Made by a program: the position numbers and the translations under genes. Shown here piece after piece: positions 1 through 7,931 of a stretch of 64,000 bases of DNA. The stretch is taken from NCBI RefSeq assembly GCF_036237275.1, contig NZ_CP108352.1, positions 4,960,001 through 5,024,000 of the forward strand, given 5' to 3'. The DNA comes from Streptomyces sp. NBC_01353. GTDB lineage: Bacteria > Actinomycetota > Actinomycetes > Streptomycetales > Streptomycetaceae. Under the pieces are notes generated by a model that saw only the letters and a program-made list of their open reading frames with translations, was not told the origin of the DNA and made no database searches. The number at the start of each line of letters is the position of its first letter. Position 1 is the first letter of the stretch.

Positions 1-1395
1 GATCCAGCCGCTCGCGCCCTCGACCCGGAGCGAGCCCTTGACCTGGGGCCACTGGGTGACCACGTCCGCCAGTTCCGGGTACTGCGCGCCCTGCGGGGTC
101 GCCTGGCGGATCGCGTGCACCGCCGTCGCCATCGCGTCGTACGCGACGATCGCCTGCCCGTCGGCGAGCGCGACCGGCTCCTTCGAGGCGCGGGCGATGT
201 CCGTCAGGAACGTGTCGTACGCGGCCGTCGAACCGCCCGTCCCCGGCACCGGCCGGCCCGGCGCCGGCTTCCAGGCGTCCGGGTGCGCCAGCGAGGCGTA
301 GCGGACGGTCAGCTTCGCCTTCAGCGCGGCCCGGTTGAGCTTGCGGTCCGCTCCCAGGTACGAGCCCTCGTCACCCGTCAGGATCGTGAACGCCCGCTCC
401 GCGCAGCCGCGCGAGCCGAGCGCGTTGATGAACTGCCGCAGCTGGGTGTGCCGGCCCGCGAAGAAGACCGTCTCCGCGTTCGTGTCGCAGATCAGATGCG
501 TGATCTGACGGAAGGTGTTCGCCGTCGTGCCCTCCTCCGTCGGGTCGGCGGGCGAGGTGAACAGCTGCGGCTCGTACGGCGCGCCCTTCAGTGAGGCCGC
601 GAACGCGGACTTCAGCGTGTCCGTGTAGTGGTCGCCGGTCCGGGTGTCCTGCACCAGCAGCGCCTTCGACGCCTCGACCTTCCCGAAGTGCGCCAGCGCC
701 TTGGCCTCGTCGCCGTTGGTGGGGGAGACGCGGGCGAGGCCGGGGAAGCGGTTGTTGCCGGCGCCGGGGCCGTTGGCGATGTCGTCGGCGGTGATGGTGG
801 TGCCGACGACGGCGACGCCCGCACCGGTCAGCGCCGCCACCGCCTGCCGTATCTCGGTCGAGGAGGTGGCCACCCCGGAGACCGCCCGCAGCCGGTCCTC
901 GCCGCCCGTCAGCGTCTTCAGCTGATCCACCGTCGTACGCCAATGGGCGTTGCTCTTGCCGGTGTTGGCGAGGACGAGCCGGATCTTCGGGGTCTCGCTG
1001 TTGGACTCGTGGTTGGCGCGGTACTGCCGGGCGTAGGCGCCCTGCACCTCGTGCAGGACCTTGACCTGCATCCCGGTGTCCGGCGAGGTCAGCGGCAGCA
1101 GCAGCGCGACCGTCGCGTACTCGCCCGGCTTCAGGGCGCGGTTCTCCTCGCGGATCAGCCCGGCCACCTCGGTCAGGGACGAGACGCCGAAGTCGTATCC
1201 GTCGCCGTTGACGCCGATGCATTCCGTACTGCCCTCGGGCCGCTCCACGCCGACGGCGCAGGAACGGTCCTCCGGGGTGGTGGCGCGGTTGACCACGTAT
1301 CCGGTCAGTCCGCCGAGCACGGCCAGGACCACCACAGCCGTGGTGATCCTCTGACGGGTGGTGTGCAGGAGGTGGAAGCGCAGCCAGGCGAGCAT
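1..1395 (-). CDS. Membrane-anchored periplasmic-binding-type (ABC substrate-binding-like) protein, C-terminus cut by window edge
   Basis: The frame reads leftwards from an ATG at 1393-1395 and is still open at base 1, so the C-terminus is missing. The protein begins with a short cytoplasmic stretch (MLAWLRFHLLHTTRQR) and a membrane segment at about residues 17-34, with no obvious cleavage site. A type-1 periplasmic-binding-like domain follows, with alternating strands such as VATLLLPL-like, IRLVLANTG and VAVVGTTITADD and a distal FFAGRHTQLRQFINAL segment, as in branched-chain amino acid binding proteins. The start lies only 4 bases after the stop of the upstream ATPase gene (1400), so the two are co-transcribed. 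No permease is visible in the window. A sensor or scaffold role is as likely as transport. The family is fairly clear; the ligand is unknown. Confidence 0.7.
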   Translation of the reverse strand, partial: MLAWLRFHLLHTTRQRITTAVVVLAVLGGLTGYVVNRATTPEDRSCAVGVERPEGSTECIGVNGDGYDFGVSSLTEVAGLIREENRALKPGEYATVALLLPLTSPDTGMQVKVLHEVQGAYARQYRANHESNSETPKIRLVLANTGKSNAHWRTTVDQLKTLTGGEDRLRAVSGVATSSTEIRQAVAALTGAGVAVVGTTITADDIANGPGAGNNRFPGLARVSPTNGDEAKALAHFGKVEASKALLVQDTRTGDHYTDTLKSAFAASLKGAPYEPQLFTSPADPTEEGTTANTFRQITHLICDTNAETVFFAGRHTQLRQFINALGSRGCAERAFTILTGDEGSYLGADRKLNRAALKAKLTVRYASLAHPDAWKPAPGRPVPGTGGSTAAYDTFLTDIARASKEPVALADGQAIVAYDAMATAVHAIRQATPQGAQYPELADVVTQWPQVKGSLRVEGASGWI

Positions 1396-1399
1396 GTCC

Positions 1400-3460
1400 T
1401 CAGACTCCGTCCTCGCGCGCCGGGGGCAGCGAGAGCTCCCGCCAGGCGCGGATGTCCGTCGGCCAGTGGGTGGCCGCGTCCCACAGCGGTCTGTTGCCCG
1501 TCAGATGGCGACCGGACAGCTGGCGCAGCTCGAACGCCAGCTTCTCGATCACCTCGCCGTCGGGCAGGGCGAGAGGGTCGGTCAGCAGCCAGACCGCGTG
1601 CAGCAACCGCCGCAGCCGCAGATGGAGTTCGGTGGTGTCGGCGTCGAGTCCGGCCGGCATCAGATCGGGCGGTCGCTGCCCGAGCGCGACGGCGCGGCGC
1701 GGATCGGGGCCCGTCCGGTCGCGGGTGCGCGGGTAGGGGGCGGAGGCGATGAACCGCAGCCGCCCCAGCCAGTGCTCGATGTCCGGGCGGGGGAACGTGA
1801 CCCGCAGATGGGTCACGGCCTGCTGGGTGCGTCCGAGGGCGAGTTCGTGGTGCAGCCGGTACGCGAGCCCGGCCTCCAGGTCGTAGTGCCGGTGCAGGGT
1901 CTCGTGGACGGCCCGCCAGGTCGCGTACCCCTCGCCGTCCTCGAACCGCAGCCGGTGCAGCAGCAGGGCGCGCAGCAGCGGATCGGCGACGAAGTGCTCC
2001 CGGCTCTCGGGCCAGCCCTCGGCGCGCAGCCGGTCGCGGACCTCCAGGGCCATGTCCCCGTCCGGGGACTCCCCGGGCAGCCGGGTGTGGGCGAGGAGCC
2101 GCGCGGACGTCTCGTCGTGGGCCGCGGCCAGCACCGCGAGCCGGCCGTGGTGCTCCCCGGGCAGCAGCTCCCCGAGGAGCGTCGGCGCGACCGGCACCGG
2201 CGGGGTGTCCTCGCGCAGCTCCACCCTCAGATCGAGCAGCGCGCCCGGAGTGAGGGCCGGGCGGAGCTCCACGGGCGTCTCGCCCGCGGTGCGGCCGAGC
2301 AGGGTCACTCCCAGCGGGCGCCCGCCGGTGAGCCGGTGGACGCCCCGGGCCAGGTCGGCGGGGGTCCGGCCGGCCGGGTCGTGCCGGTCGAACGCCGACT
2401 GGGCGTGCGCGGGGGAGAGCGGGGTGAGTTCGACGGCGAGGATGCCGGAGGTGATGTCCGTGCCGCGCGGGCAGGGGGCCAGGCGGGTCGTCTCGGGCAG
2501 CCTCAGCCGGGTCGCGCGCCGCATTCCCTCGTGGTCACGGACCCGGGAGGAGGCGAGGACGACGACCCGGTCGCGACGTCCGGCGGTGCGGTCCCGCAGG
2601 ATCGGTTCGATCAGCTGACGGCCCAGCGGTTCATGGGCGTTGTCGAGGAGGAGGACGGGCCGGCCGCTGCGGGCACCGGCCCGCAGCAGCCCGGTGAAGG
2701 CCCGGTTCAGGTCCTCGACGAGCGCGCCGACGAGGAAGCTCTCGGCCTCCTGGCGGCGCCGGCCGCCCTGCTCGAAGTCGTTGGCGAGGTACTGGAGGCC
2801 GATCTTGCCGCGACCGCCGGCGTTGCGGTAGTTCCCGTACCAGCTCTCCGACCTGCGCTGGCTGCGGCCGAAGACCTCCTCCAGGACAGTCTCCACGGTC
2901 GCCTCGGCGAGGAGCCCGGCCATCGGCGCGGTCGCCTCGGCGAAGTTGGCGGCCAGCTTGCTGAGGACCTTGGTGACCCAGGTGGCTCCGGCGCCCTTCG
3001 CCGCGTCCACGGTCGCGAGGACCGGCCCGAGGCGCTGCAGATCGTGCCGGGCCCGCTCCTCGTCCTCCCTCGACCAGCTGGTGGAGGCGACGGCGACCAG
3101 ACCGAGCGACAGCCGCGGGAACTCCACCGGCGCGCTGGCGAACCCGCGCGGGGCGAACTGCCCGGCGAGCTCGGCGAGCGCGCCGGTGAGCTCGTTCCAG
3201 CCGGGCCCGTGGTCGGCGGGCGGCTCGATGTGCGCGCAGTCGAGGAGGGCGAGCGGGGTGGCCCCCTTGTAGGCGTTGCGCACCTGCTTGAGCAGGGCCG
3301 TCTTGCCCATGCCGCGGCCGCCGGTGAAGACGGTGACCGGCGGGTCGTCGCCGTGCTCGTACGCGGTGCGGGCGAAGCGGTACGGGGTCAGCCCGATGAG
3401 CCGCGCGGCGAGTCCGGAATCCTGGAAGACCGCCTCGCGGCCGTACAGCTCTCTGTCCAC
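1400..3460 (-). CDS. P-loop ATPase partner of the binding-type protein
   Basis: This 686-residue protein has a Walker A motif GGRGMGKT at residues 47-54 and a Walker B-like segment VLLLDNAHEP near residue 270. A C-terminal helical half is rich in Leu/Arg/His. It is not an ABC transporter ATPase: the ABC signature LSGGQ and the H-loop are absent. It resembles STAND/AAA-type ATPases that are paired with membrane-anchored binding-like proteins in Streptomyces. It is the first gene of a two-gene unit, and the next start follows its TGA by 4 bases. The GTG/ATG choice is not in doubt because MDRELYGREAVF begins just before the conserved-looking N-terminal region. Function unknown; I infer nucleotide-dependent signalling with the neighbour. 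Confidence 0.65.
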   Translation of the reverse strand: MDRELYGREAVFQDSGLAARLIGLTPYRFARTAYEHGDDPPVTVFTGGRGMGKTALLKQVRNAYKGATPLALLDCAHIEPPADHGPGWNELTGALAELAGQFAPRGFASAPVEFPRLSLGLVAVASTSWSREDEERARHDLQRLGPVLATVDAAKGAGATWVTKVLSKLAANFAEATAPMAGLLAEATVETVLEEVFGRSQRRSESWYGNYRNAGGRGKIGLQYLANDFEQGGRRRQEAESFLVGALVEDLNRAFTGLLRAGARSGRPVLLLDNAHEPLGRQLIEPILRDRTAGRRDRVVVLASSRVRDHEGMRRATRLRLPETTRLAPCPRGTDITSGILAVELTPLSPAHAQSAFDRHDPAGRTPADLARGVHRLTGGRPLGVTLLGRTAGETPVELRPALTPGALLDLRVELREDTPPVPVAPTLLGELLPGEHHGRLAVLAAAHDETSARLLAHTRLPGESPDGDMALEVRDRLRAEGWPESREHFVADPLLRALLLHRLRFEDGEGYATWRAVHETLHRHYDLEAGLAYRLHHELALGRTQQAVTHLRVTFPRPDIEHWLGRLRFIASAPYPRTRDRTGPDPRRAVALGQRPPDLMPAGLDADTTELHLRLRRLLHAVWLLTDPLALPDGEVIEKLAFELRQLSGRHLTGNRPLWDAATHWPTDIRAWRELSLPPAREDGV

Positions 3461-3549
3461 GCCCCGTCACCCCCGTCACAGACAACTACAGGATATCGAC
3501 GGAGTGTTGGGAAAGCGGCAGGCTTTTCGAGTCTGTTGTGCAGGCGTTG

Positions 3550-4467
3550 TCAGTCCGTGGCGATGGCGTCGAGCTGGGCCCGCAGATAGCTGTGCGACTC
3601 GATGCCGTGGATCGTGGTCCCCGGATCGCACTCGTAGAAGTAGACCAGCGACATCAGCTCCTCGGCGGGCGCGTCGGCCGGCGGCGGCAGCACCCGGTGG
3701 CGTCCCGAACGCCACCGCCCGCCGGTCCAACCCGCCATCACATCACCGATGTTGACGGTGAACGCAGCGGGATCGAAGGGTGCGTCCTGCCAGCCGCCGG
3801 CGTCGGTGAAGACCTGCAGACCGCCCTTGCCCGCCTCCCGGTCCAGGACGGTGACCGTGCCGAAGTCGGTGTGCGGGCCGATCCGGAACTGGCCCGGCTC
3901 CGGCTCGCCGGTCCGCTCCCGCCCGGGGTACCAGTTGATGTTGAAGCCGAAGGTGGGGTGCCCGGTGTGCCGGGTGAAGAAGTCCCGCTCCTCGCCGAGC
4001 GCCTCGCCGAGCAGGTCGAGGATGTGGTCCGACAGCGCCTGCATCTGCGCCAGATACCTCTCCACCAGCGGTTTCAGCTCGGGCACCTCGGCCGGCCAGG
4101 TGTTCGGCAGGAACCACTCGGCGTCCACTGCCGGATCCCCGGTCGGCTCGTCCGCCGCGAAGGAGAGCGACTCCTTCAGATCGGGCGGGGTCGCCGTGCC
4201 CTCCGCGTACCCGTTGGCCTCCGCGCCAGGACCGAGCCAGCCCCGCCCGCCGACCCGCACCGCGTACGGCTCCTTCACGGCGGGCGGGAGGTGGAAGAAG
4301 CGCCGGGCGACCGCCCGGATCTCCGCCCGCAGACCGGGGTCGACCCCGTGCCCGGTGACCAGCAGGAAGCCGGCCTCCAGCAGGGCCCGGTCGACGGCGG
4401 GCAGCTGCCCGGCCGGATCGCGGGTCAGATCGATCGTAGGAAGGCTCGCTTCACTCATCTCGCTCAT
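3550..4467 (-). CDS. Isopenicillin N synthase-family 2-oxoglutarate/Fe(II)-type oxygenase
   Basis: The 305-residue protein has the double-stranded beta-helix layout of the IPNS/2OG oxygenase family. It begins with the N-terminal DIOX_N-like segment (TIDLTRD, LLVTGHGVD). The iron triad is H199 and D201 in GPHTDFG and H257 in SGRHRVLPP. The RxS-type cosubstrate motif is not canonical here: the region after H257 reads EELMSLVYFYE, so cosubstrate use cannot be read off. The start overlaps the end of the deaminase gene by 17 bases (4451-4467), indicating translational coupling. Two close ATGs exist (residues 1 and 4). Paired with a nucleobase-type deaminase, it may act on a pyrimidine- or purine-derived substrate; that is inference. 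Confidence 0.8.
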   Translation of the reverse strand: MSEMSEASLPTIDLTRDPAGQLPAVDRALLEAGFLLVTGHGVDPGLRAEIRAVARRFFHLPPAVKEPYAVRVGGRGWLGPGAEANGYAEGTATPPDLKESLSFAADEPTGDPAVDAEWFLPNTWPAEVPELKPLVERYLAQMQALSDHILDLLGEALGEERDFFTRHTGHPTFGFNINWYPGRERTGEPEPGQFRIGPHTDFGTVTVLDREAGKGGLQVFTDAGGWQDAPFDPAAFTVNIGDVMAGWTGGRWRSGRHRVLPPPADAPAEELMSLVYFYECDPGTTIHGIESHSYLRAQLDAIATD

Positions 4468-4912
4468 CGCCGATGTCCTCGTTCCACAGAGCCGGATGCC
4501 TCTCGATGAACTCCCGCATCAGCGCGACGCATTCGGGGTCGTCGAGCACCACGACCTCGACGCCGTGCTCGGCCAGCCAGTCGTGCCCGCCGTGGAAGGT
4601 CTCCGCCTCCCCGACGACCACCCGCGAGATCCCGAACTGCCGCACCAGACCGGAGCAGTACCAGCACGGCGACAGGGTCGTCACCATCGTCGTGCCCCGG
4701 TACGAGCGCTGCCGCCCGGCCGCCCGGAACGCGGCGGTCTCCGCGTGCGTCGACGGGTCCCCGTCCTGCACGCGCCGGTTGCGCCCGCGCCCGAGCAGCG
4801 TCCCGTCCGCCCCGTACAGCGCGGCCCCGATCGGGATACCGCCCTCGCCGAGCCCGGCGCGGGCCTCGTCGAGGGCGGTGCGGAGCCACTGGCGGGCCTG
4901 CTCCGGGTCCAT
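4451..4912 (-). CDS. Cytosine deaminase-like nucleobase deaminase (yeast FCY1 type)
   Basis: This 153-residue protein of the cytidine/deoxycytidylate deaminase fold has zinc ligands H56 and C83/C86 with proton-shuttle E58, in HAETAAF and SPCWYCSG. The C-terminal pattern (DDPECVALMREFI followed by P-x-LWNEDIG) is typical of fungal-type cytosine deaminases rather than of guanine or tRNA adenosine deaminases. Likely reaction: hydrolytic deamination of cytosine or a related base to uracil, in the cytoplasm. It is the first gene of an overlapping pair with the oxygenase, and a GntR regulator gene lies just upstream in the same direction. Family assignment is strong; the physiological base is not known. 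Confidence 0.85.
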   Translation of the reverse strand: MDPEQARQWLRTALDEARAGLGEGGIPIGAALYGADGTLLGRGRNRRVQDGDPSTHAETAAFRAAGRQRSYRGTTMVTTLSPCWYCSGLVRQFGISRVVVGEAETFHGGHDWLAEHGVEVVVLDDPECVALMREFIERHPALWNEDIGDERDE

Positions 4913-4943
4913 GCGGGGAGCCTTCCCCGTCGGACCCGGGCCA

Positions 4944-5228
4944 TCACACCTGCTGGTGGCCCTCGTCCGTCGGCAGTGGATCGACGACGAAGGTGCCCTT
5001 GCCGTGAACGGTCAGGATCAGGCCCCGCTCGCGCAGGACCCGGGCCGCGCGGCGCACCGTCAGATAGGCGACGCCGTACTCCTCGGCAAGGTCCCGCTCG
5101 GCGGGCAGACGGGCGCCCGGGGCCAGCTCCCCGGCCGCGATACGGGCGGTGATGTGGTCGGCCACCGCGACGTACACCAGTTGGGGGCCCTGCGGGTCGA
5201 ACTCCGGAATCTGACTGCGGTCGGTCAC
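4944..5228 (-). CDS. Short GntR-family DNA-binding protein (wHTH only)
   Basis: At 94 residues this is little more than one GntR winged helix-turn-helix. The key segments are VYVAVADHITARIAAGEL, PAERDLAEEYGVAYLTVRRA and the wing LTVHGKGTFVV. There is no effector-binding C-terminal domain, so it may be constitutive or need a partner. The deaminase/oxygenase pair lies downstream on the same strand (31 bases to the deaminase start). Its own start faces the divergent pair at 5361. The intergenic region carries a tandem 10-bp repeat that is a natural operator candidate. Such minimal GntR proteins are common in Streptomyces. Confidence 0.85.
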   Translation of the reverse strand: MTDRSQIPEFDPQGPQLVYVAVADHITARIAAGELAPGARLPAERDLAEEYGVAYLTVRRAARVLRERGLILTVHGKGTFVVDPLPTDEGHQQV

Positions 5229-5269
5229 ACGACCAACGTAAGCATCGAAGACCTGTGCGAACCATTAGT

Positions 5270-5289
5270 GAGCTATGCAGAGCTATACA
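5270..5289. promoter_or_regulatory. Tandem 10-bp direct repeat, candidate GntR operator
   Basis: GAGCTATGCA (5270-5279) is followed directly by GAGCTATACA (5280-5289), one mismatch, in an AT-richer stretch that continues with CCTTATAG. It sits in the 132-bp divergent intergenic region between the GntR gene and the gene at 5361. A 10-bp period places both half-sites on one helix face. Confidence 0.5.
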
Positions 5290-5360
5290 TGCCTTATAGG
5301 CTCGTGTGACACGAAAGACCTCCCGGGGCATGGCCACCAACTACTACCGGAGTTGATGAC

Positions 5361-5717
5361 GTGCGGAACCCTATCGCGCGCTTGTTGGGCAGGGCACTGA
5401 TCCCCGTACTGCTGGGGCTGCTCATGCTGGCCCTGCCGCCCACCGGCAGGCACCGCCCCCGCCCGGCGGCCCACCGGCGCCCCCGCCCGGCGTCACCAGC
5501 GTTCCCGCCCCGGCGGCGCCGCGCCCCGAGTCGGCGGTCTCCCTACGCCCGGGAGCAGGCGACGCTCCTCGACGGTGCCCGGTCGCCCCTGGAGCGCCCC
5601 TACGTGACGGCGCTCTCCGCTCGGGCGGTACAGCGCAGGCGTCGGCGGGCGCTGTGGCTGGCGACGGTCGGAGTGGACGTCGACCACCGGAACATCCACG
5701 CCGGGAGTGCCCGATGA
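5361..5717 (+). CDS. Small arginine-rich protein with N-terminal membrane segment
   Basis: The 118-residue product starts with MRNPIARLLGRALIPVLLGLLM, a clear membrane or signal-like segment. It continues with a strongly basic Pro/Arg-rich middle and a Ser/Ala/Arg C-terminus containing YAREQATLLDGARSPLERPY. I recognise no family by name. The reading frame is supported by its ATGA overlap with the next gene (5714-5717), the divergent promoter region with the GntR-type repeat, and a hydrophobic-then-ordered layout unlike a GC-rich shadow frame. Arg-richness alone would be a warning sign, so confidence is moderate. Confidence 0.55.
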   Translation: MRNPIARLLGRALIPVLLGLLMLALPPTGRHRPRPAAHRRPRPASPAFPPRRRRAPSRRSPYAREQATLLDGARSPLERPYVTALSARAVQRRRRRALWLATVGVDVDHRNIHAGSAR

Positions 5718-6058
5718 GCCGCTGTGGGGCGCGGCGGCCCGTGATCGCCGTCGTGGAAGTGATGCGGCCGGTGTGCGCGGGCTCGGTCTGCGTGCTCGCC
5801 GTGGGGCACGACGGCCCGCATCGCGATCGCGCGGGCAACGCCTGGTGGGTGACACCCGAGATCGCCGACGCGGTGAGCGTGTCCCTCCTGGTCCGTGCCC
5901 TTACGGCCGATCCCGAGCCGGAGTTCCGGTCACCACGCTGCATCGTCGGCCGCCACGACCGCTGCCGGGACCACCCTCCCGGTGGCGGTGGTGTGCCGGG
6001 GGTCCGCCATCTCGTGTGCGGGTGCCTGTGCCACCCGGCACCCCCTGCCCTGCCCTGA
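5714..6058 (+). CDS. Small Cys/His-rich protein, possible zinc-binding
   Basis: It starts at the ATG inside ATGA at 5714, where the previous gene stops, so translation is probably coupled. The 114 residues contain CAGSVCVLAVGHDGPHRD followed by GNAWW, then CIVGRHDRC and CGCLCH. Spaced Cys/His pairs suggest metal binding. The 'GHDGPH-D-W' pattern recurs in small Streptomyces proteins of unknown role. Function unknown. It probably acts with the preceding basic membrane protein and under the GntR-type repeat. Confidence 0.6.
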   Translation: MSRCGARRPVIAVVEVMRPVCAGSVCVLAVGHDGPHRDRAGNAWWVTPEIADAVSVSLLVRALTADPEPEFRSPRCIVGRHDRCRDHPPGGGGVPGVRHLVCGCLCHPAPPALP

Positions 6059-6076
6059 CGCCCCGTGCGGCCCCGC

Positions 6077-6673
6077 TCAGGCGCGGCGGACGCGCCAGAG
6101 CCATGCTGCCGTACCGGCCAGCAGGGCGAGCATCACCAGGTTGGCCAGGAGGGCCGGGCCGTCGCCCGCCGGGCCGCCGCTGGACAGGTTCCAGGTGGCG
6201 ACGGCGACACTCGGCAGGACGGCGGCAAGCAGTACTCCGGTGGTCTTCTGGACGGCGATCCAGTGCCCTGAGGTGATGAGAAGTACCGCTCCGACGACGC
6301 GGAACAGGACGCCGAACAGCGGGCCGGGGTGGTCGGGGAAGAGCATCATGAAGGGCAGCGAGAGGGTGAGCATCAGGAGCGGGACCAGGGGGTGAACCCT
6401 GCCGCGCCGGGCGGGCGCACGGACACCGCCCAGGCCCGAGGTCCCGGCGGCCCCGTTCCCCGCTTCGGCCAGCGCCGTCGCCGCGATCGTGCGAGGGTCC
6501 CCCAACTCCGCCAGAACCTCGCCGATCGCGGCGTCGGGGCGCTCGGCGCGCGTCACCACGATGTGTTCGGCGAGGTCGGCGAGGAGTTCCTGACGACGGT
6601 CGGCGGGGAGTGCGGAGGCCTCGCGCTCGACGGTGGAGAGGTAGTCGCGTACGGGGTCGGCAGAGGTCTTCAT
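6077..6673 (-). CDS. HAAS-domain membrane protein
   Basis: The 198-residue protein opens with a cytoplasmic HAAS (helical, PadR-associated sensor) region: DPVRDYLSTVEREASALPADRRQELLADLAEHI, then GEVLAELGDPRTIA. About four membrane segments follow residue 85 (PLVPLLMLTLSLPFMMLF; LFRVVGAVLLITSG; GVLLAAVLPSVAVATW; LLANLVMLALLAGTAAWLW). The start ATG at 6671-6673 overlaps the PadR stop as ATGA; a longer upstream frame is only a shadow through PadR. Proteins of this type are characteristically encoded with PadR-s1 regulators and are thought to act with them in membrane-associated signalling. Confidence 0.85.
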   Translation of the reverse strand: MKTSADPVRDYLSTVEREASALPADRRQELLADLAEHIVVTRAERPDAAIGEVLAELGDPRTIAATALAEAGNGAAGTSGLGGVRAPARRGRVHPLVPLLMLTLSLPFMMLFPDHPGPLFGVLFRVVGAVLLITSGHWIAVQKTTGVLLAAVLPSVAVATWNLSSGGPAGDGPALLANLVMLALLAGTAAWLWRVRRA

Positions 6674-7044
6674 GCGAGGTCTCCCGTGGAGGGGTGCGGT
6701 GTGGTGAGGAAGGCGTCGACGGCGTTGCGGAAGCCGGGCCACACGCGGGTGAACTCGTCGAGTGCGGCCCGGCCGCTGTCGGTGAGCGCGTAGTAGCGAC
6801 GGGGCGGTCCGGAGGCGGACTCCTGCCAAGTGGTGGTGACCAGGTCGTCGCGGCGGAGCCGGGAGAGCAGCGGGTAGACCGTGCCTTGACTGGTGGCCAG
6901 GGCGCCGGAGTCCTCCAGGGCGCGGAGGAGTTCCACGCCGTAGCGGGGGCGGTCCCGCATCAGGGCGAGTACGCAGTACTCCAGGACGCCCTTGCGCAGC
7001 TGGGCGGCTGCCCGGGCCTGCTTGGTCGAATCACCTGGTTCCAT
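6670..7044 (-). CDS. PadR-family transcriptional regulator
   Basis: The 124-residue PadR winged-helix protein contains LEYCVLALMRDRPRYGVELLRAL, then GTVYPLLSRLRRDDLV and SGPPRRYYALTDSGRAAL, the standard PadR signature. I chose the ATG at 7042-7044 (MEPGDSTKQARAAAQLRKG) because this matches normal PadR length; 30 additional upstream codons look non-coding. It is co-transcribed with the HAAS protein gene, with which it overlaps by 4 bases. It is likely autoregulatory; the region just upstream contains the AT-richer GCAAGATACCTGATG. Confidence 0.9.
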   Translation of the reverse strand: MEPGDSTKQARAAAQLRKGVLEYCVLALMRDRPRYGVELLRALEDSGALATSQGTVYPLLSRLRRDDLVTTTWQESASGPPRRYYALTDSGRAALDEFTRVWPGFRNAVDAFLTTPHPSTGDLA

Positions 7045-7161
7045 GCCATGCAAGATACCTGATGGGGCAAGTGTCTGAACACGGAGTGGGAGATCCGGGG
7101 GCGATGCCGGGTGACACCGGCAGGGAGGCGGCATCGAGTCCCGTCGGCCGGCCGGGGTTCC

Positions 7162-7782
7162 TTACGCGGCGGCGCCGGCCTTCGTCTCGTAGGGGAAGCG
7201 GGCGAGCGGGGGCTCGCCCTGGAAGAAGGTCCTGGCGTGGGTCATCGCCCGTTCGTCGGCCCGCACACGGCCGGGCCGGGAGCCCGTTCCGGTCAGGACT
7301 CCGCCGAACCGCATCCGCAGGTAGGCCGCCGAATGGCTCAGGCCGGTGACCAGGCCGTCCGCGACGACGTGGTCGTCGTCCGCCATGGCGGTCACTCCCC
7401 ACAGCGTGCCGCCCGCCATGCGCTCCTTGAAGTCCGAGCCGGGCATGTTGAGCCAGCCCGACCAGTAGTCCAGGTAGCGCTTGGTCTGCGCGGAGAAGCT
7501 GTACCAGTACAGGGGCGAGACGATGACGATGTCGGTGGCCTCCACCGTGGCCTGCCGCAGCAGCTCCTCGTTCTCCCCGGCCGGCCCGGCGGCGGTCTCG
7601 TGCCGTCCGTCCTGGAAGTCGGGCAGGGGCAGCCGGTTCAGGTCCACCCAGCGTTGCGGGAGGTCGGAGGGCAGCTGGGCGGCAGCCTCACGGGCGAGCA
7701 TCTCGGTGTTGCCGTCCGAGCGGGAGCTGCCGAGGACGAAGAGGAACGAGCGGTCCGCGCCACGGGAGGTGTCGAGATTCAT
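7162..7782 (-). CDS. NADPH-dependent FMN reductase / flavodoxin-like NAD(P)H oxidoreductase
   Basis: The 206-residue protein has a flavodoxin-like fold: FLFVLGSSRSDGNTEMLAREAA for the phosphate loop, VIVSPLYWYSFSAQTKRYLDYWSGW for the isoalloxazine side. Family activity is flavin-mediated two-electron reduction of quinones, FMN or nitro compounds. The start is set at the ATG 7780-7782, preceded by GGAG; 35 more upstream codons in frame have no ordered sequence. It is transcribed divergently from the EamA exporter gene, 150 bases away, so the two may share control. Confidence 0.85.
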   Translation of the reverse strand: MNLDTSRGADRSFLFVLGSSRSDGNTEMLAREAAAQLPSDLPQRWVDLNRLPLPDFQDGRHETAAGPAGENEELLRQATVEATDIVIVSPLYWYSFSAQTKRYLDYWSGWLNMPGSDFKERMAGGTLWGVTAMADDDHVVADGLVTGLSHSAAYLRMRFGGVLTGTGSRPGRVRADERAMTHARTFFQGEPPLARFPYETKAGAAA

Positions 7783-7931
7783 GTCTGCTCCGGTCTCGTG
7801 AGTGCCCTGCTTCCAACCCGCCTCCTCCGGGCGGTATTCCGCGGGCCGATCGGCTGAGCCGATGGGCCCATCGACAGGACGCCCCACTGGCTCGTGGACC
7901 GGTTCCCGCCGCTCTCCGTAGCGTCTGGGCC

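Noticed and set aside
371-1222. Long Arg-rich open frame on the minus strand
   Set aside because: Shadow of the binding-type protein in another frame; composition is RRRR-rich without hydrophobic pattern. Many similar shadows in the window were left out.
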